A DNA stretch of 64,000 nt, taken from the NCBI GenBank assembly GCA_964531675.1, contig CAZHFW010000019.1, forward strand, positions 1 through 64,000, written 5' to 3'. Of the stretch, positions 53,321-61,051 are shown piece by piece. Each line of letters starts with the position of its first letter. The stretch's first letter is position 1. A program made the translations under genes and the position numbers. Source of the stretch: CAZHFW01 sp964531675 (lineage in GTDB: Bacteria; Planctomycetota; Phycisphaerae; Phycisphaerales; UBA1924). The notes below the pieces were generated by a model that was not told the DNA's origin, ran no database searches, and saw only the letters and a list, made by a program, of their open reading frames with translations.

Positions 53321-53971
53321 ATGAAGATCAACCGCATTGCCGCGCTCGTTGCTCCTTTTGCGCTCGCCGCTTCGGCCGGCGCGGATGTGCTCAACTACTC
53401 CGCCAACGTCCCCGCGACGGACACGAACTGGATGCAGGGCCTCTCGGTCCCCAAGTTCGACCCGACGCTCGGCACGCTGACCAAGGTCACCTGGACCTTC
53501 GGTTCCACGCTGACCGGTGACATGCGCTTCGAGTCGCTCGACGGCGCGGCCTCGGTCGTGACGATGCAGATCGCCGGCACGGTCCAGCTCCTGGCCGCCG
53601 ATCTGTCCCCCATCCTCACCCTGAGCCCCCAGCTCGACTCCACCGACAACGCCACCGAGTACGACGGCGCGACCGACTTCGGCGGCACCTCGGGCAAGTC
53701 CTACGCCAACCTGATCGATTCCAAGCTCGGCGTGGGTTCGGCGACCGACGCGGCCACGCTGGCCTCGGTCACCGGTCTGGGCAACCTCGACCTGTTCGCC
53801 TCCGCTCTGGCCAGCACCTCGGCCTCGGGCGCGGGCAACCTGGTGACGATCTTCACCTCCAAGGCCAGCGCGGATCTCCGCGTGACCTACGAGTACACCC
53901 CGGTCCCGACCCCCGGCGCTCTTGGCCTGGTCGGCGCCGCGGGCCTCATCGCCGGCCGTCGCCGTCGCTAA
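53321..53971 (+). CDS. Secreted protein with C-terminal VPTPG/RRRR sorting signal
   Basis: A 216-residue protein. The signal sequence IAALVAPFALAASAGAD is followed by a beta-rich, Thr/Ser/Ala-rich domain (LTKVTWTFGSTLTGDMRFES, LGNLDLFASALASTSASG). The C-terminus VPTPGALGLVGAAGLIAGRRRR is the clearest example of the sorting tail in this window. AAGGGA precedes the ATG at a suitable distance. The 5' region contains an inverted repeat (53273-53301) that could fold over the mRNA leader. A strong terminator follows. The protein is probably an envelope or matrix component. The repeated 'T-S-A-D' composition resembles autotransporter-like or choice-of-anchor families. Confidence 0.85.
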   Translation: MKINRIAALVAPFALAASAGADVLNYSANVPATDTNWMQGLSVPKFDPTLGTLTKVTWTFGSTLTGDMRFESLDGAASVVTMQIAGTVQLLAADLSPILTLSPQLDSTDNATEYDGATDFGGTSGKSYANLIDSKLGVGSATDAATLASVTGLGNLDLFASALASTSASGAGNLVTIFTSKASADLRVTYEYTPVPTPGALGLVGAAGLIAGRRRR

Positions 53972-54022
53972 GCCTGTCTGATCTCTCGACGGTTCGGACC
54001 CGAAACGTCGAGTGACCGAACG

Positions 54023-54090
54023 AACAGCCCGGGAAGGTTGACTCGGTTTGGAGGAAGACCGAGTGAGCCGGACCGGGCTGTTTTTGTTTT
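54023..54090 (+). terminator. Rho-independent terminator with nested hairpin
   Basis: An outer stem ACAGCCCGG/CCGGGCTGT encloses an inner ACTCGGT/ACCGAGT hairpin and runs into TTTTGTTTT. It follows the secreted-protein gene at 53321-53971. Confidence 0.9.
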
Positions 54091-54311
54091 GACGCGCCTC
54101 GTCCGCGGAGCGCCGGCTCCGCTCGGCCGCTCGCGGCGCGATCTGGATTATTGCACACGTTGTCCACCGCGTCCAAAGGGACCGGCGACGCCCCTTTTGA
54201 AGATGAAGTTTGTCCGGCGCGTCGGCGTGATTAGACTGACTCACAGGTCCGCTTTCCGCACGCCCATCGCCGGCGTTCTCGCGGACCATCGCCGGCAGAG
54301 AGGATTCCTCT

Positions 54312-56393
54312 ATGGCGACCCAAGGCAGCCGCTCCCCCGCTGACGTCCGCAACATTCTTTTGGCGGGCACCGGGGGCGGCGGCAAGACGACCCTCACCGA
54401 GCGCCTCCTGTTCGCGACCGGGGTCATCAAGCGAATGGGCTCTGTCGAAGAGGGCAACACCGTCAGCGACTACACGCCGGAGGAGAAGGCCCACAAGCAC
54501 TCGCTTCAGCCCTCCTTCGTGCACTTCGACTACGAGGGCCACGAGGTCCACCTGATCGACACGCCGGGCCTGGCCGACTTCATGGGCCACGCCATCGCGT
54601 GCTTCCCCGCCGTCGAGACCGTCGCGATCGTCGTCGACGCACTCCGCGGGATCGACTCCACCACACGCAGGCTGATGAAGGTCGCCGAGGAACGCAAGCT
54701 CCCGCGCATGATCATCGTCAACAAGATCGATGATCCGCTCGCCGACGTGGAGGGCCTCCTCACCGAGATCCGCGAGTCCTTCGGCGCCATCTGCCTCCCG
54801 ATCAACCTGCCCGCCGACAACCGCACCAAGGTCATCAACGTCTTCGAGCACGACGGCTCCGACGCCGCGGGCGATCAGACCGACTTCTCGAGCGTCCACG
54901 AGGCCCACAAGCAGATCGTGGAGCAGATCGTCGAGATCGACGAAGAGCTCACGATGGAATACCTCGAGAAGGGCGACGGGTTCGATCCCGCCAAGCTCCA
55001 TGCGGCCTTCGAGAAATGCCTCGAGCAGGGCCACCTGGTCCCGATCTGCTTCTGCTCCGCCAAGAGCGGCGCGGGCGCCGACGACCTGCTGCACATCCTC
55101 GCCTCGCTCTGCCCGAGCCCCGTCGAGGTCAATCCTCCCGAGTTCCTCAAGCGCGACACCGCCGAAGGCCAAGAGCACGAGTGGCACGCGACCCCCGATC
55201 CCTCGGGCAAGCTGCTGGCGCACGTCTTCAAGGTCGCGACCGACTCGTTCATCGGCAAGATGGGCATCTTCCGCGTCCATCAGGGCACGCTGAAGCACAA
55301 GACCGATCTGTTCATCGACGATCAGAAGAAGCCCATCAAGATCAACCACCTCTTCAAGCTCCAGGGCAAGGATCACGTCGAAGTGAACGAAGTCGGCCCG
55401 GGCGAGATCGCCGCGATCTCCAAGGTCGATGAGATCCACTTCAACGGCACCCTGCACGACTCCCACGATCTCGACTCGGTGCGCCTCATCCCGCTCCCAC
55501 TCCCCAAGCCCATGTACGGCCTGGCGGTCGAGCTCAAGAACCACGCCGACGAAACCAAGTTCGCCAACGCCACCCACAAGATGATGGCCGAGGACCCCTG
55601 CTTCGTCGTCGAACGCATCGCCGCGACCAACCAGACCGTCATGCGCGGGCTCGGTGAACTCCACCTCCGCGTCATGATCGAGAAGTACAAGGCCCTGGGC
55701 ATCGAGGTGCTCACCGCCACGCCCAAGGTCGCGTACAAGGAGACCGTCACCGCCCGCGCCGAAGGCCACCACCGCCACAAGAAGCAGACCGGCGGCGCCG
55801 GCCAGTTCGGCGAGGTCTACCTCCGCATCGAGCCACTTCCCGACGGACATCCCACCAGCTTCGAGTTTGCCAGCGAAGTCGTCGGCGGCACCGTCCCGCG
55901 TCAGTTCTGGCCCGCTGTGGAAAAGGGCGTCCGCCAGATCATCGCCGACGGCGCCGTCGCGGGCTATCCCATGACCGGCATCCGCGTCGCGCTCTACGAC
56001 GGGAAGTACCACGACGTCGACAGCAAGGAAATCGCCTTCATCACCGCCGGGAAGAAAGCCTTCATCGACGCGGTCAGCAAGGCCAAGCCCAGGCTCCTCG
56101 AACCCTTCGTGGTCCTGGAGATCAACGCCCCCAGCAAATACATGGGGGATATCGCGGGACACATCTCGACCAAGCGAGGCCGCGTCCAGGACTCCAATAT
56201 CCTTCCGGGCGACATCTGCATGGTCCGGGCCATCGCACCCGCCAGCGAGCTCCAGCAATACGCCAACGAGCTCAAGAGCATGACCGGCGGCGCCGGGACG
56301 TTCAGCATGGATTACTCCCATGACGAACACGCCCCCGCCCAGGTCCAGGCCGCCCTGGTGGCTGCCTTCAAGCCCAAGCCCGACGAAGAATGA
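54312..56393 (+). CDS. Elongation factor G-like translational GTPase
   Basis: A 693-residue protein with all five EF-G domains in order. G1 is LLAGTGGGGKTTLTERLLFA (instead of the canonical AHIDAGKTT), G3 is DTPGLADFMGH and G4 is VNKIDDP. Domains 2 and 3 follow. Domain 4 contains HHRHKKQTGGAGQFGEVYLR, and domain 5 contains HISTKRGRVQDSNILPGD. The altered P-loop and GHAI after G3 group it with the EF-G-like paralogues (EF-G2/FusA2-type), not the main translocase. Such paralogues act in ribosome recycling or in less well known steps. It is followed by an ankyrin gene 155 bp downstream. The main fusA is not in the window. Confidence 0.9.
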   Translation: MATQGSRSPADVRNILLAGTGGGGKTTLTERLLFATGVIKRMGSVEEGNTVSDYTPEEKAHKHSLQPSFVHFDYEGHEVHLIDTPGLADFMGHAIACFPAVETVAIVVDALRGIDSTTRRLMKVAEERKLPRMIIVNKIDDPLADVEGLLTEIRESFGAICLPINLPADNRTKVINVFEHDGSDAAGDQTDFSSVHEAHKQIVEQIVEIDEELTMEYLEKGDGFDPAKLHAAFEKCLEQGHLVPICFCSAKSGAGADDLLHILASLCPSPVEVNPPEFLKRDTAEGQEHEWHATPDPSGKLLAHVFKVATDSFIGKMGIFRVHQGTLKHKTDLFIDDQKKPIKINHLFKLQGKDHVEVNEVGPGEIAAISKVDEIHFNGTLHDSHDLDSVRLIPLPLPKPMYGLAVELKNHADETKFANATHKMMAEDPCFVVERIAATNQTVMRGLGELHLRVMIEKYKALGIEVLTATPKVAYKETVTARAEGHHRHKKQTGGAGQFGEVYLRIEPLPDGHPTSFEFASEVVGGTVPRQFWPAVEKGVRQIIADGAVAGYPMTGIRVALYDGKYHDVDSKEIAFITAGKKAFIDAVSKAKPRLLEPFVVLEINAPSKYMGDIAGHISTKRGRVQDSNILPGDICMVRAIAPASELQQYANELKSMTGGAGTFSMDYSHDEHAPAQVQAALVAAFKPKPDEE

Positions 56394-56548
56394 CCCCCCG
56401 GGGCGGGCCCACCGGTCCGCCCCCGGATTCGAACAGGTCCCGAGCATCCACCTTCCCCCTCGGGGCGAAGACTGGTATTGTGTCGGCGCGGAGGTCCACG
56501 CCCGACACCCAAATCCGGCGTGCCCAGACGCATCCTGGAGGTCCTTCA

Positions 56549-57490
56549 ATGGCTTCTCACAGCCGCGCATCGCTTCCTGTAGTCGTGATCCTGCTGGTCG
56601 CGCTCGGCGGCTTCCTTTTCTACGCGATCAACGAGCTCACCGGCGAGATCGCGACCAAGTCGCCCCGCACCGAAGAAGTCTCAGGCCCGACCCTGAGCCT
56701 GCACGAAGCCGCAGCCCGCGGCGACGTGACCGCCCTCGATCAGGCCTTTGAGAAGCTCAAGGCCGATCCCAACGCGACCATCCAGGGAGGCGAGAGCTGG
56801 CAGTCGGGGATGACCCCGCTCATGTCAGCGGCATACTCCGGCAAGCGCGACGCGGTCGCCCGCGTGCTCAAGGCCGGAGGCAAGGCCGACCTTCGGAGCA
56901 AGGACGGCAAGACCGCCCTCTTCTTCGCCGCAGGCTGGGCTGACGCCGCCACCGTCAAGACCCTGCTCGACGCCGGCGCTCGTATCGACGCCCGCACCGA
57001 CGATGGCCTGACCGCCGCGATGATCGCCGCTGCCCGAGGCAAGGCCGAGACCCTCAAGGCCCTGACCGACGCCGGCGCGAACGTCGCGTTCGTGAACAAG
57101 TGGGGCGAGACCGCCCTGATCATGGCCGCCCGCACGGGCGACATCGAGAAGGTCAAGATCCTCCTGACCGCCGGCGCCCAGCCCGACAGCCGGGACAACA
57201 CCGGCGCGAGCGCCCTCTGGGTCGCGTGCTCCACCGGCGCGTCCCTCGACGTCGTCAAGGCCCTGCTCGACGCCAAGGCCGATGTGAAGCTCGCCGACAA
57301 CGACGGCGTCACGCCCCTCATGCGGGCCGCCGACCGTGGCGATCTCGAACTGGTCAAGGTCCTGGTCGCGGCCGGCACGCCCAAGGACGCCAAGGACCAC
57401 CGAGGCTGGACCGCCGAGGCCTGGGCCGACTCCCGCGACGACGAGATCGGCAAGAGCATCGTGAAGGTCCTCAAGGGCGAGACCAAGTAA
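56549..57490 (+). CDS. Membrane-anchored ankyrin-repeat protein
   Basis: A 313-residue protein with a single N-terminal membrane helix (ASLPVVVILLVALGGFLFYAI), which acts as an anchor or uncleaved signal. About six ankyrin repeats follow: GMTPLMSAAYSGKRDAVARVLKAG, GKTALFFAAGWADAATVKTL, GLTAAMIAAARGKAETLKAL, GETALIMAARTGDIEKVKIL, GASALWVACSTGASLDVVKAL and GVTPLMRAADRGDLELVKVL. Ankyrin repeats bind proteins, so a periplasmic scaffold is likely. GGAGG before the ATG is a clear ribosome-binding site. Divided from the EF-G-like gene by a GC-rich hairpin at 56400-56423 and followed by a LysR gene 56 bp later. Partner unknown. Confidence 0.88.
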   Translation: MASHSRASLPVVVILLVALGGFLFYAINELTGEIATKSPRTEEVSGPTLSLHEAAARGDVTALDQAFEKLKADPNATIQGGESWQSGMTPLMSAAYSGKRDAVARVLKAGGKADLRSKDGKTALFFAAGWADAATVKTLLDAGARIDARTDDGLTAAMIAAARGKAETLKALTDAGANVAFVNKWGETALIMAARTGDIEKVKILLTAGAQPDSRDNTGASALWVACSTGASLDVVKALLDAKADVKLADNDGVTPLMRAADRGDLELVKVLVAAGTPKDAKDHRGWTAEAWADSRDDEIGKSIVKVLKGETK

Positions 57491-57546
57491 ACGCGTCCAG
57501 GCACGCGCCCTCCCGCTCCGAGCCCGCGATCGGATATCGTGATCGC

Positions 57547-58461
57547 GTGGAGCTCACCCAGCTTCGATACTTCCGCGCCATCGCCCTCGAAGGGCACATG
57601 ACCCGCGCCGCGCGAAGGCTCGGCGTCACCCAGCCCGCGCTCTCCGCGATGCTCAAGAAGCTCGAGGCCGAGGTCGGCTCCCCGCTCGTGGATCGCACCG
57701 GACGGGGCATCGCCCTCACCGACGCGGGCAAGCTCTTCCTCCAGTACGCCGAGCAGACCCTGCTGGCCGCCGACGCCGGCGTGACCGCGGTCCGCGAACT
57801 GGTCGGCCTCGAACGCGGGTCGATCCGCGTGGGAGGCGGCGCCACCGCGATCACCTACCTGCTTCCTCCGGTCATCTCGCGCATCCGCGCCAAGCACCCC
57901 AACCTTCGCTTCTACATCCGTGAAGCAGGCTCGGCGCAGGTCGCGGCCAGCGTCGCGTCGGGCGAACTCGATCTGGGCATCGTCACCCTCCCCATCCGGG
58001 GGCCCGCGATCGACGAGCTCTCCACCGTCAAGCTCGTCGCCGACGAACTCAGGCTCATCACCCCCAAAGGCCACGCGCTCGCCGGCAGCAGCAAGCGCCG
58101 CCCCGACTCGTTCCGCTGGTCCGATCTGACAAGCGAGCCCGTCATCGGCTTCGAGGCGGGCAGCGCCGTGCGCGACGTCATCGATCGCGCCGCCGCCGCC
58201 GCGGGCGTGTCCTTGAGCGTGGTCATGGAGCTCCGGTCGATCGAATCCATCAAGCAGATGGTCGCCGCGGGGATCGGCGTGGGTCTGGTCTCACGCTTTG
58301 CGATCGGCCGCGAGAGCCCCTGGGGCGAGGGCCTGGCCTGCCGGGACACGACGCTTTCGCGCGAACTGGCTCTGGTCAAACGGCGCGACCGTCGTCCTTC
58401 CGCCGCGGCGCAGGAGTTCGAGCGCGAACTGATTCGCTCGCTCGCGCCGGCGTCCCGCTAA
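57547..58461 (+). CDS. LysR-family transcriptional regulator
   Basis: A 304-residue LysR-type regulator. The N-terminal winged helix-turn-helix is VELTQLRYFRAIALEGHMTRAARRLGVTQPALSAMLKKLEAE. The C-terminal domain is a periplasmic-binding-protein-like inducer domain (GGGATAITYLLPPVISRIRA, LVADELRLITPKGHALAGS, VAAGIGVGLVSRF). It would bind as a tetramer to divergent promoter sites and respond to a small metabolite. The GTG start at 57547 matches the family N-terminus; the frame extends further back through the ankyrin gene. It converges with the NHL gene, 11 bp apart, so no divergent target is adjacent, and its regulon cannot be guessed. Confidence 0.93.
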   Translation: MELTQLRYFRAIALEGHMTRAARRLGVTQPALSAMLKKLEAEVGSPLVDRTGRGIALTDAGKLFLQYAEQTLLAADAGVTAVRELVGLERGSIRVGGGATAITYLLPPVISRIRAKHPNLRFYIREAGSAQVAASVASGELDLGIVTLPIRGPAIDELSTVKLVADELRLITPKGHALAGSSKRRPDSFRWSDLTSEPVIGFEAGSAVRDVIDRAAAAAGVSLSVVMELRSIESIKQMVAAGIGVGLVSRFAIGRESPWGEGLACRDTTLSRELALVKRRDRRPSAAAQEFERELIRSLAPASR

Positions 58462-58472
58462 AACCTGTCCGC

Positions 58473-59519
58473 TCAAACTTTGCGAAGCTTGGTCACGCGC
58501 CCGACTTCCACCCACTCCACGACGAAGATGTTGCCGTCGCGGTCGAAGATCGCCGAGTGCGGCGCGATGAACTTGCCCGGGATGAACTGATCGCGCGGCT
58601 TGTCGCGAAGCCTGAAATCGTTGTCGTCGCCCAGGTGCACGATCACGTTGTCGCTCCGATCCAGGATCGTCACGCGGGCCGACAGGTCCGGGACCAGCAG
58701 CTCATCGGCGCGCTGATCAAAATGGCACGGAGCCTTGAGTTTGTCGGTGACAAACCCCGTGTGCCGTCCGTCGAGCGTGAAGTACTGGAGCCGCTTGTTC
58801 GAGCGGTCCGCGACGACGAGCCTGGGCTCGGGGAGCCTGGTGTCGATCATCAGGCCGTGGGGACAGGAGAGCTGCCCGCGTTCCTTGCCTGGCCCGCCGA
58901 AGGTTCCGAGGTAGTTGCACTTGTCGTCGAAGCGGTGGATCCAGGACTTGCCATACCCATCGGCGACGAAGAAGTACCCCGCCTTGGGACCCGAAGGGAC
59001 GACCGCGATGTTGGTCGGGTGGTATTCACCGAGGCTGTTGTAGACGCCCGACTCGTCGGGGAACTTGAGCGTCCAGACCTTCTCGCCGGTGAGGGTCGTC
59101 TTGTCCACGACGCCGCGGGCCTGATCGCACAGATAGAGGAACTCCCCATCGCGCTCGCGTGAGAGATGCAGGCCGTGAGCGCCGCCCTTGTACTCGCTTC
59201 CCCACGAGCGAACGAACTTCCCGTCCGCATCAAAGACGACGACCGCATCAGCCTTGGGGCTTGACGCGTGAACAGTGTGCTTGATGTAGATGTTCCCCTT
59301 GGAGTCTTGCGCGACGCCGTGCGTGTTCCCGAACACGATGTCCGAGGGGGGCGTCGCCCAATCATGGATGCACTCGTACTGATGCGAGCCCTCCCCCACC
59401 ACGACCGGACCGAGCCCGGACTTGTTGCTCGTGCGGATCCAAGGCGCGCCCAGCGCATGGCCCGCCGCCATCGCCGCGCCCGCGGCAACCACCGTCCGAC
59501 GTGAGATATTTCCGTTCAT
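58473..59519 (-). CDS. Tat-exported NHL/beta-propeller protein
   Basis: A 348-residue exported protein. The N-terminus is a twin-arginine signal (NISRRTVVAAGAAMAAGHAL). Six NHL-like repeats follow, e.g. GVAQDSKGNIYIKHTVHASS, GGAHGLHLSRERDGEFLYLC, HPTNIAVVPSGPKAGYFFVADGYG and CPHGLMIDTRLPEPRLVVAD, giving a six-bladed propeller. Such proteins bind proteins or small molecules, and some are lactonase-like enzymes. It is encoded 22 bp after the DUF1501 gene as the last gene of a three-gene run with the DUF1501 and PSCyt/PSD1 genes. The start MNGNISRRT lies just after the upstream stop. Export as a folded protein suggests a bound cofactor or metal. Confidence 0.85.
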   Translation of the reverse strand: MNGNISRRTVVAAGAAMAAGHALGAPWIRTSNKSGLGPVVVGEGSHQYECIHDWATPPSDIVFGNTHGVAQDSKGNIYIKHTVHASSPKADAVVVFDADGKFVRSWGSEYKGGAHGLHLSRERDGEFLYLCDQARGVVDKTTLTGEKVWTLKFPDESGVYNSLGEYHPTNIAVVPSGPKAGYFFVADGYGKSWIHRFDDKCNYLGTFGGPGKERGQLSCPHGLMIDTRLPEPRLVVADRSNKRLQYFTLDGRHTGFVTDKLKAPCHFDQRADELLVPDLSARVTILDRSDNVIVHLGDDNDFRLRDKPRDQFIPGKFIAPHSAIFDRDGNIFVVEWVEVGRVTKLRKV

Positions 59520-59541
59520 CGCAAATCTCCTCGCAAGGCGG

Positions 59542-61026
59542 TTACGCCAGAATGTCGCGGACGACCTGGCCGTGGACATCGGTGAGCCTGAAGTTGCGTC
59601 CCTGGAACTTGTACGTGAGCCTGGTGTGGTCCATCCCGAGCAGGTGAAGGATGGTCGCCTGCAGATCGTGGACATGCACCGCGTTCTCGGTCGCGCGGTA
59701 ACCGAGTTCGTCCGTCGAGCCATACGTCATGCCGGGGCGGAGGCCTCCGCCCGCCATCCAGATCGTGAAGGCGTGCGGGTGGTGATCGCGCCCGAGGAAC
59801 TTGCTGCCGTTGCGGGCTTCGTTCAGGGGCGTGCGTCCGAACTCGCCTCCCCAGATCACCAAAGTGTCCTCGAGCATCCCGCGCTGCTTCAGATCGCGGA
59901 CCAGCGCCGCAGCGGGCTGATCGCACTCCTTGCAGCGCTTGGGGAGTGCCGTCATCAGATCGTCATTGGGGCCTGTCCCATGGCTGTCCCAGCCCCAGTG
60001 GTAGAGCTGGACGAAGCGCACGCCGCGTTCGAGAAGCCTGCGCGCCAAGAGGCAGTTATTCGCAAACGACGTCTTCCCGGGCTCGGTGCCGTACATCGCA
60101 TGGACCGCCGCGGGCTCTTTGGAAATGTCCATGAGCTCGGGCACGCTGGACTGCATGCGATACGCCAGCTCGTACTGGCTGATCCGTGTCGCGATCTCCG
60201 GGTCCCCGACGACGCCGAGATTCATGCGGTTCAGATCGCCGATCGCATCGAGCGACTCGCGCCGCGCCCGCTCGCTCACGCCGGGCGGGTTGGACACATG
60301 AAGCACCGCGTCGCCCTTGGAGCGGAACTGCACGCCCTGATACACCGTGGGCAGGAATCCGCTCGACCACAGGGCGTTCCCGCCGTCCGGATTGCCTCCC
60401 GAGGTCAGCACCACGAATCCGGGCAGGTCCTGATTCTCGCTCCCAAGCCCGTAGGTCACCCACGAACCCATGCTCGGCCTTCCGACCAGCTGCGATCCGG
60501 TGTGCACGAAGAGCTGGGCGGGCGCGTGGTTGAAGTGATCCGTCTGCATCGAGCGGATGATGGTGATGTCGTCCGCGATCGACGCGATGTTGGGCAAGAG
60601 GCTCGAGATCACCGCGCCGCTCTGGCCATGACTCTGGAACGTGTAAGGCGAGCGCAGCACCTTGGGCGTCCCGCGCGTGAACGCGAACCGCTCGCCCTTG
60701 ATCACGTCCGCCGGACAGTCCTGCCCATCAAGCTTGTCCAGCAAAGGCTTGTGATCGAACAGATCGAGCTGGGACGGCGCCCCCGCCATGTGCATGAAGA
60801 TCACACGCTTGGCCTTGGGCGCAAAGTGAGGCGGGCGCACGCTCATGGGCCCGACTCGGGGATCTTCCGCCCAGGCGCTCTGACCGAGCAGAGCCGCCAG
60901 CGCCACCGCGCCCATCCCCGTGCTGCACCGCGTGAAGAACTGCCGCCGCGTGATCGCCAGCAGCTCCTCAGGCGTCCGCGCCGTCGGAGCGTGTGTGTGG
61001 CACTCGTGCTCTTGGCGATCCATCAC
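59542..61026 (-). CDS. DUF1501 family secreted protein
   Basis: A 494-residue protein of the DUF1501 family (sulfatase-like alkaline-phosphatase fold). A Tat-type signal (TRRQFFTRCSTGMGAVALAALL) is followed by KRVIFMHMAGAPSQLDLFDH and later LVIWGGEFGRTPLNEARNGS and GRDHHPHAFTIWMAGGGLRPG, the most conserved family segments. DUF1501 genes are almost always next to PSCyt1/PSD1 genes in planctomycetes, as here (25 bp gap), but the biochemical role is unknown. The Asp/His-rich sites could bind metals. The NHL gene follows after 22 bp, making the three genes a single operon. It is much expanded in planctomycete genomes. Confidence 0.93.
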   Translation of the reverse strand: MMDRQEHECHTHAPTARTPEELLAITRRQFFTRCSTGMGAVALAALLGQSAWAEDPRVGPMSVRPPHFAPKAKRVIFMHMAGAPSQLDLFDHKPLLDKLDGQDCPADVIKGERFAFTRGTPKVLRSPYTFQSHGQSGAVISSLLPNIASIADDITIIRSMQTDHFNHAPAQLFVHTGSQLVGRPSMGSWVTYGLGSENQDLPGFVVLTSGGNPDGGNALWSSGFLPTVYQGVQFRSKGDAVLHVSNPPGVSERARRESLDAIGDLNRMNLGVVGDPEIATRISQYELAYRMQSSVPELMDISKEPAAVHAMYGTEPGKTSFANNCLLARRLLERGVRFVQLYHWGWDSHGTGPNDDLMTALPKRCKECDQPAAALVRDLKQRGMLEDTLVIWGGEFGRTPLNEARNGSKFLGRDHHPHAFTIWMAGGGLRPGMTYGSTDELGYRATENAVHVHDLQATILHLLGMDHTRLTYKFQGRNFRLTDVHGQVVRDILA

Positions 61027-61051
61027 GCGTCATCCTCGAAAAGCCACGACC

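Noticed and set aside
56400..56423. GC-rich hairpin after the EF-G-like gene as a terminator
   Set aside because: The stem GGGGCGG/CCGCCCC is good, but no T tract follows on the plus strand, so termination is not supported.
54231..56570. Long minus-strand frame of 779 codons opposite the EF-G-like gene
   Set aside because: It is longer than the EF-G gene but is a shadow: the translation is mostly Asp, Leu, Val and Gly without domains, whereas the plus strand encodes a full EF-G-like protein.
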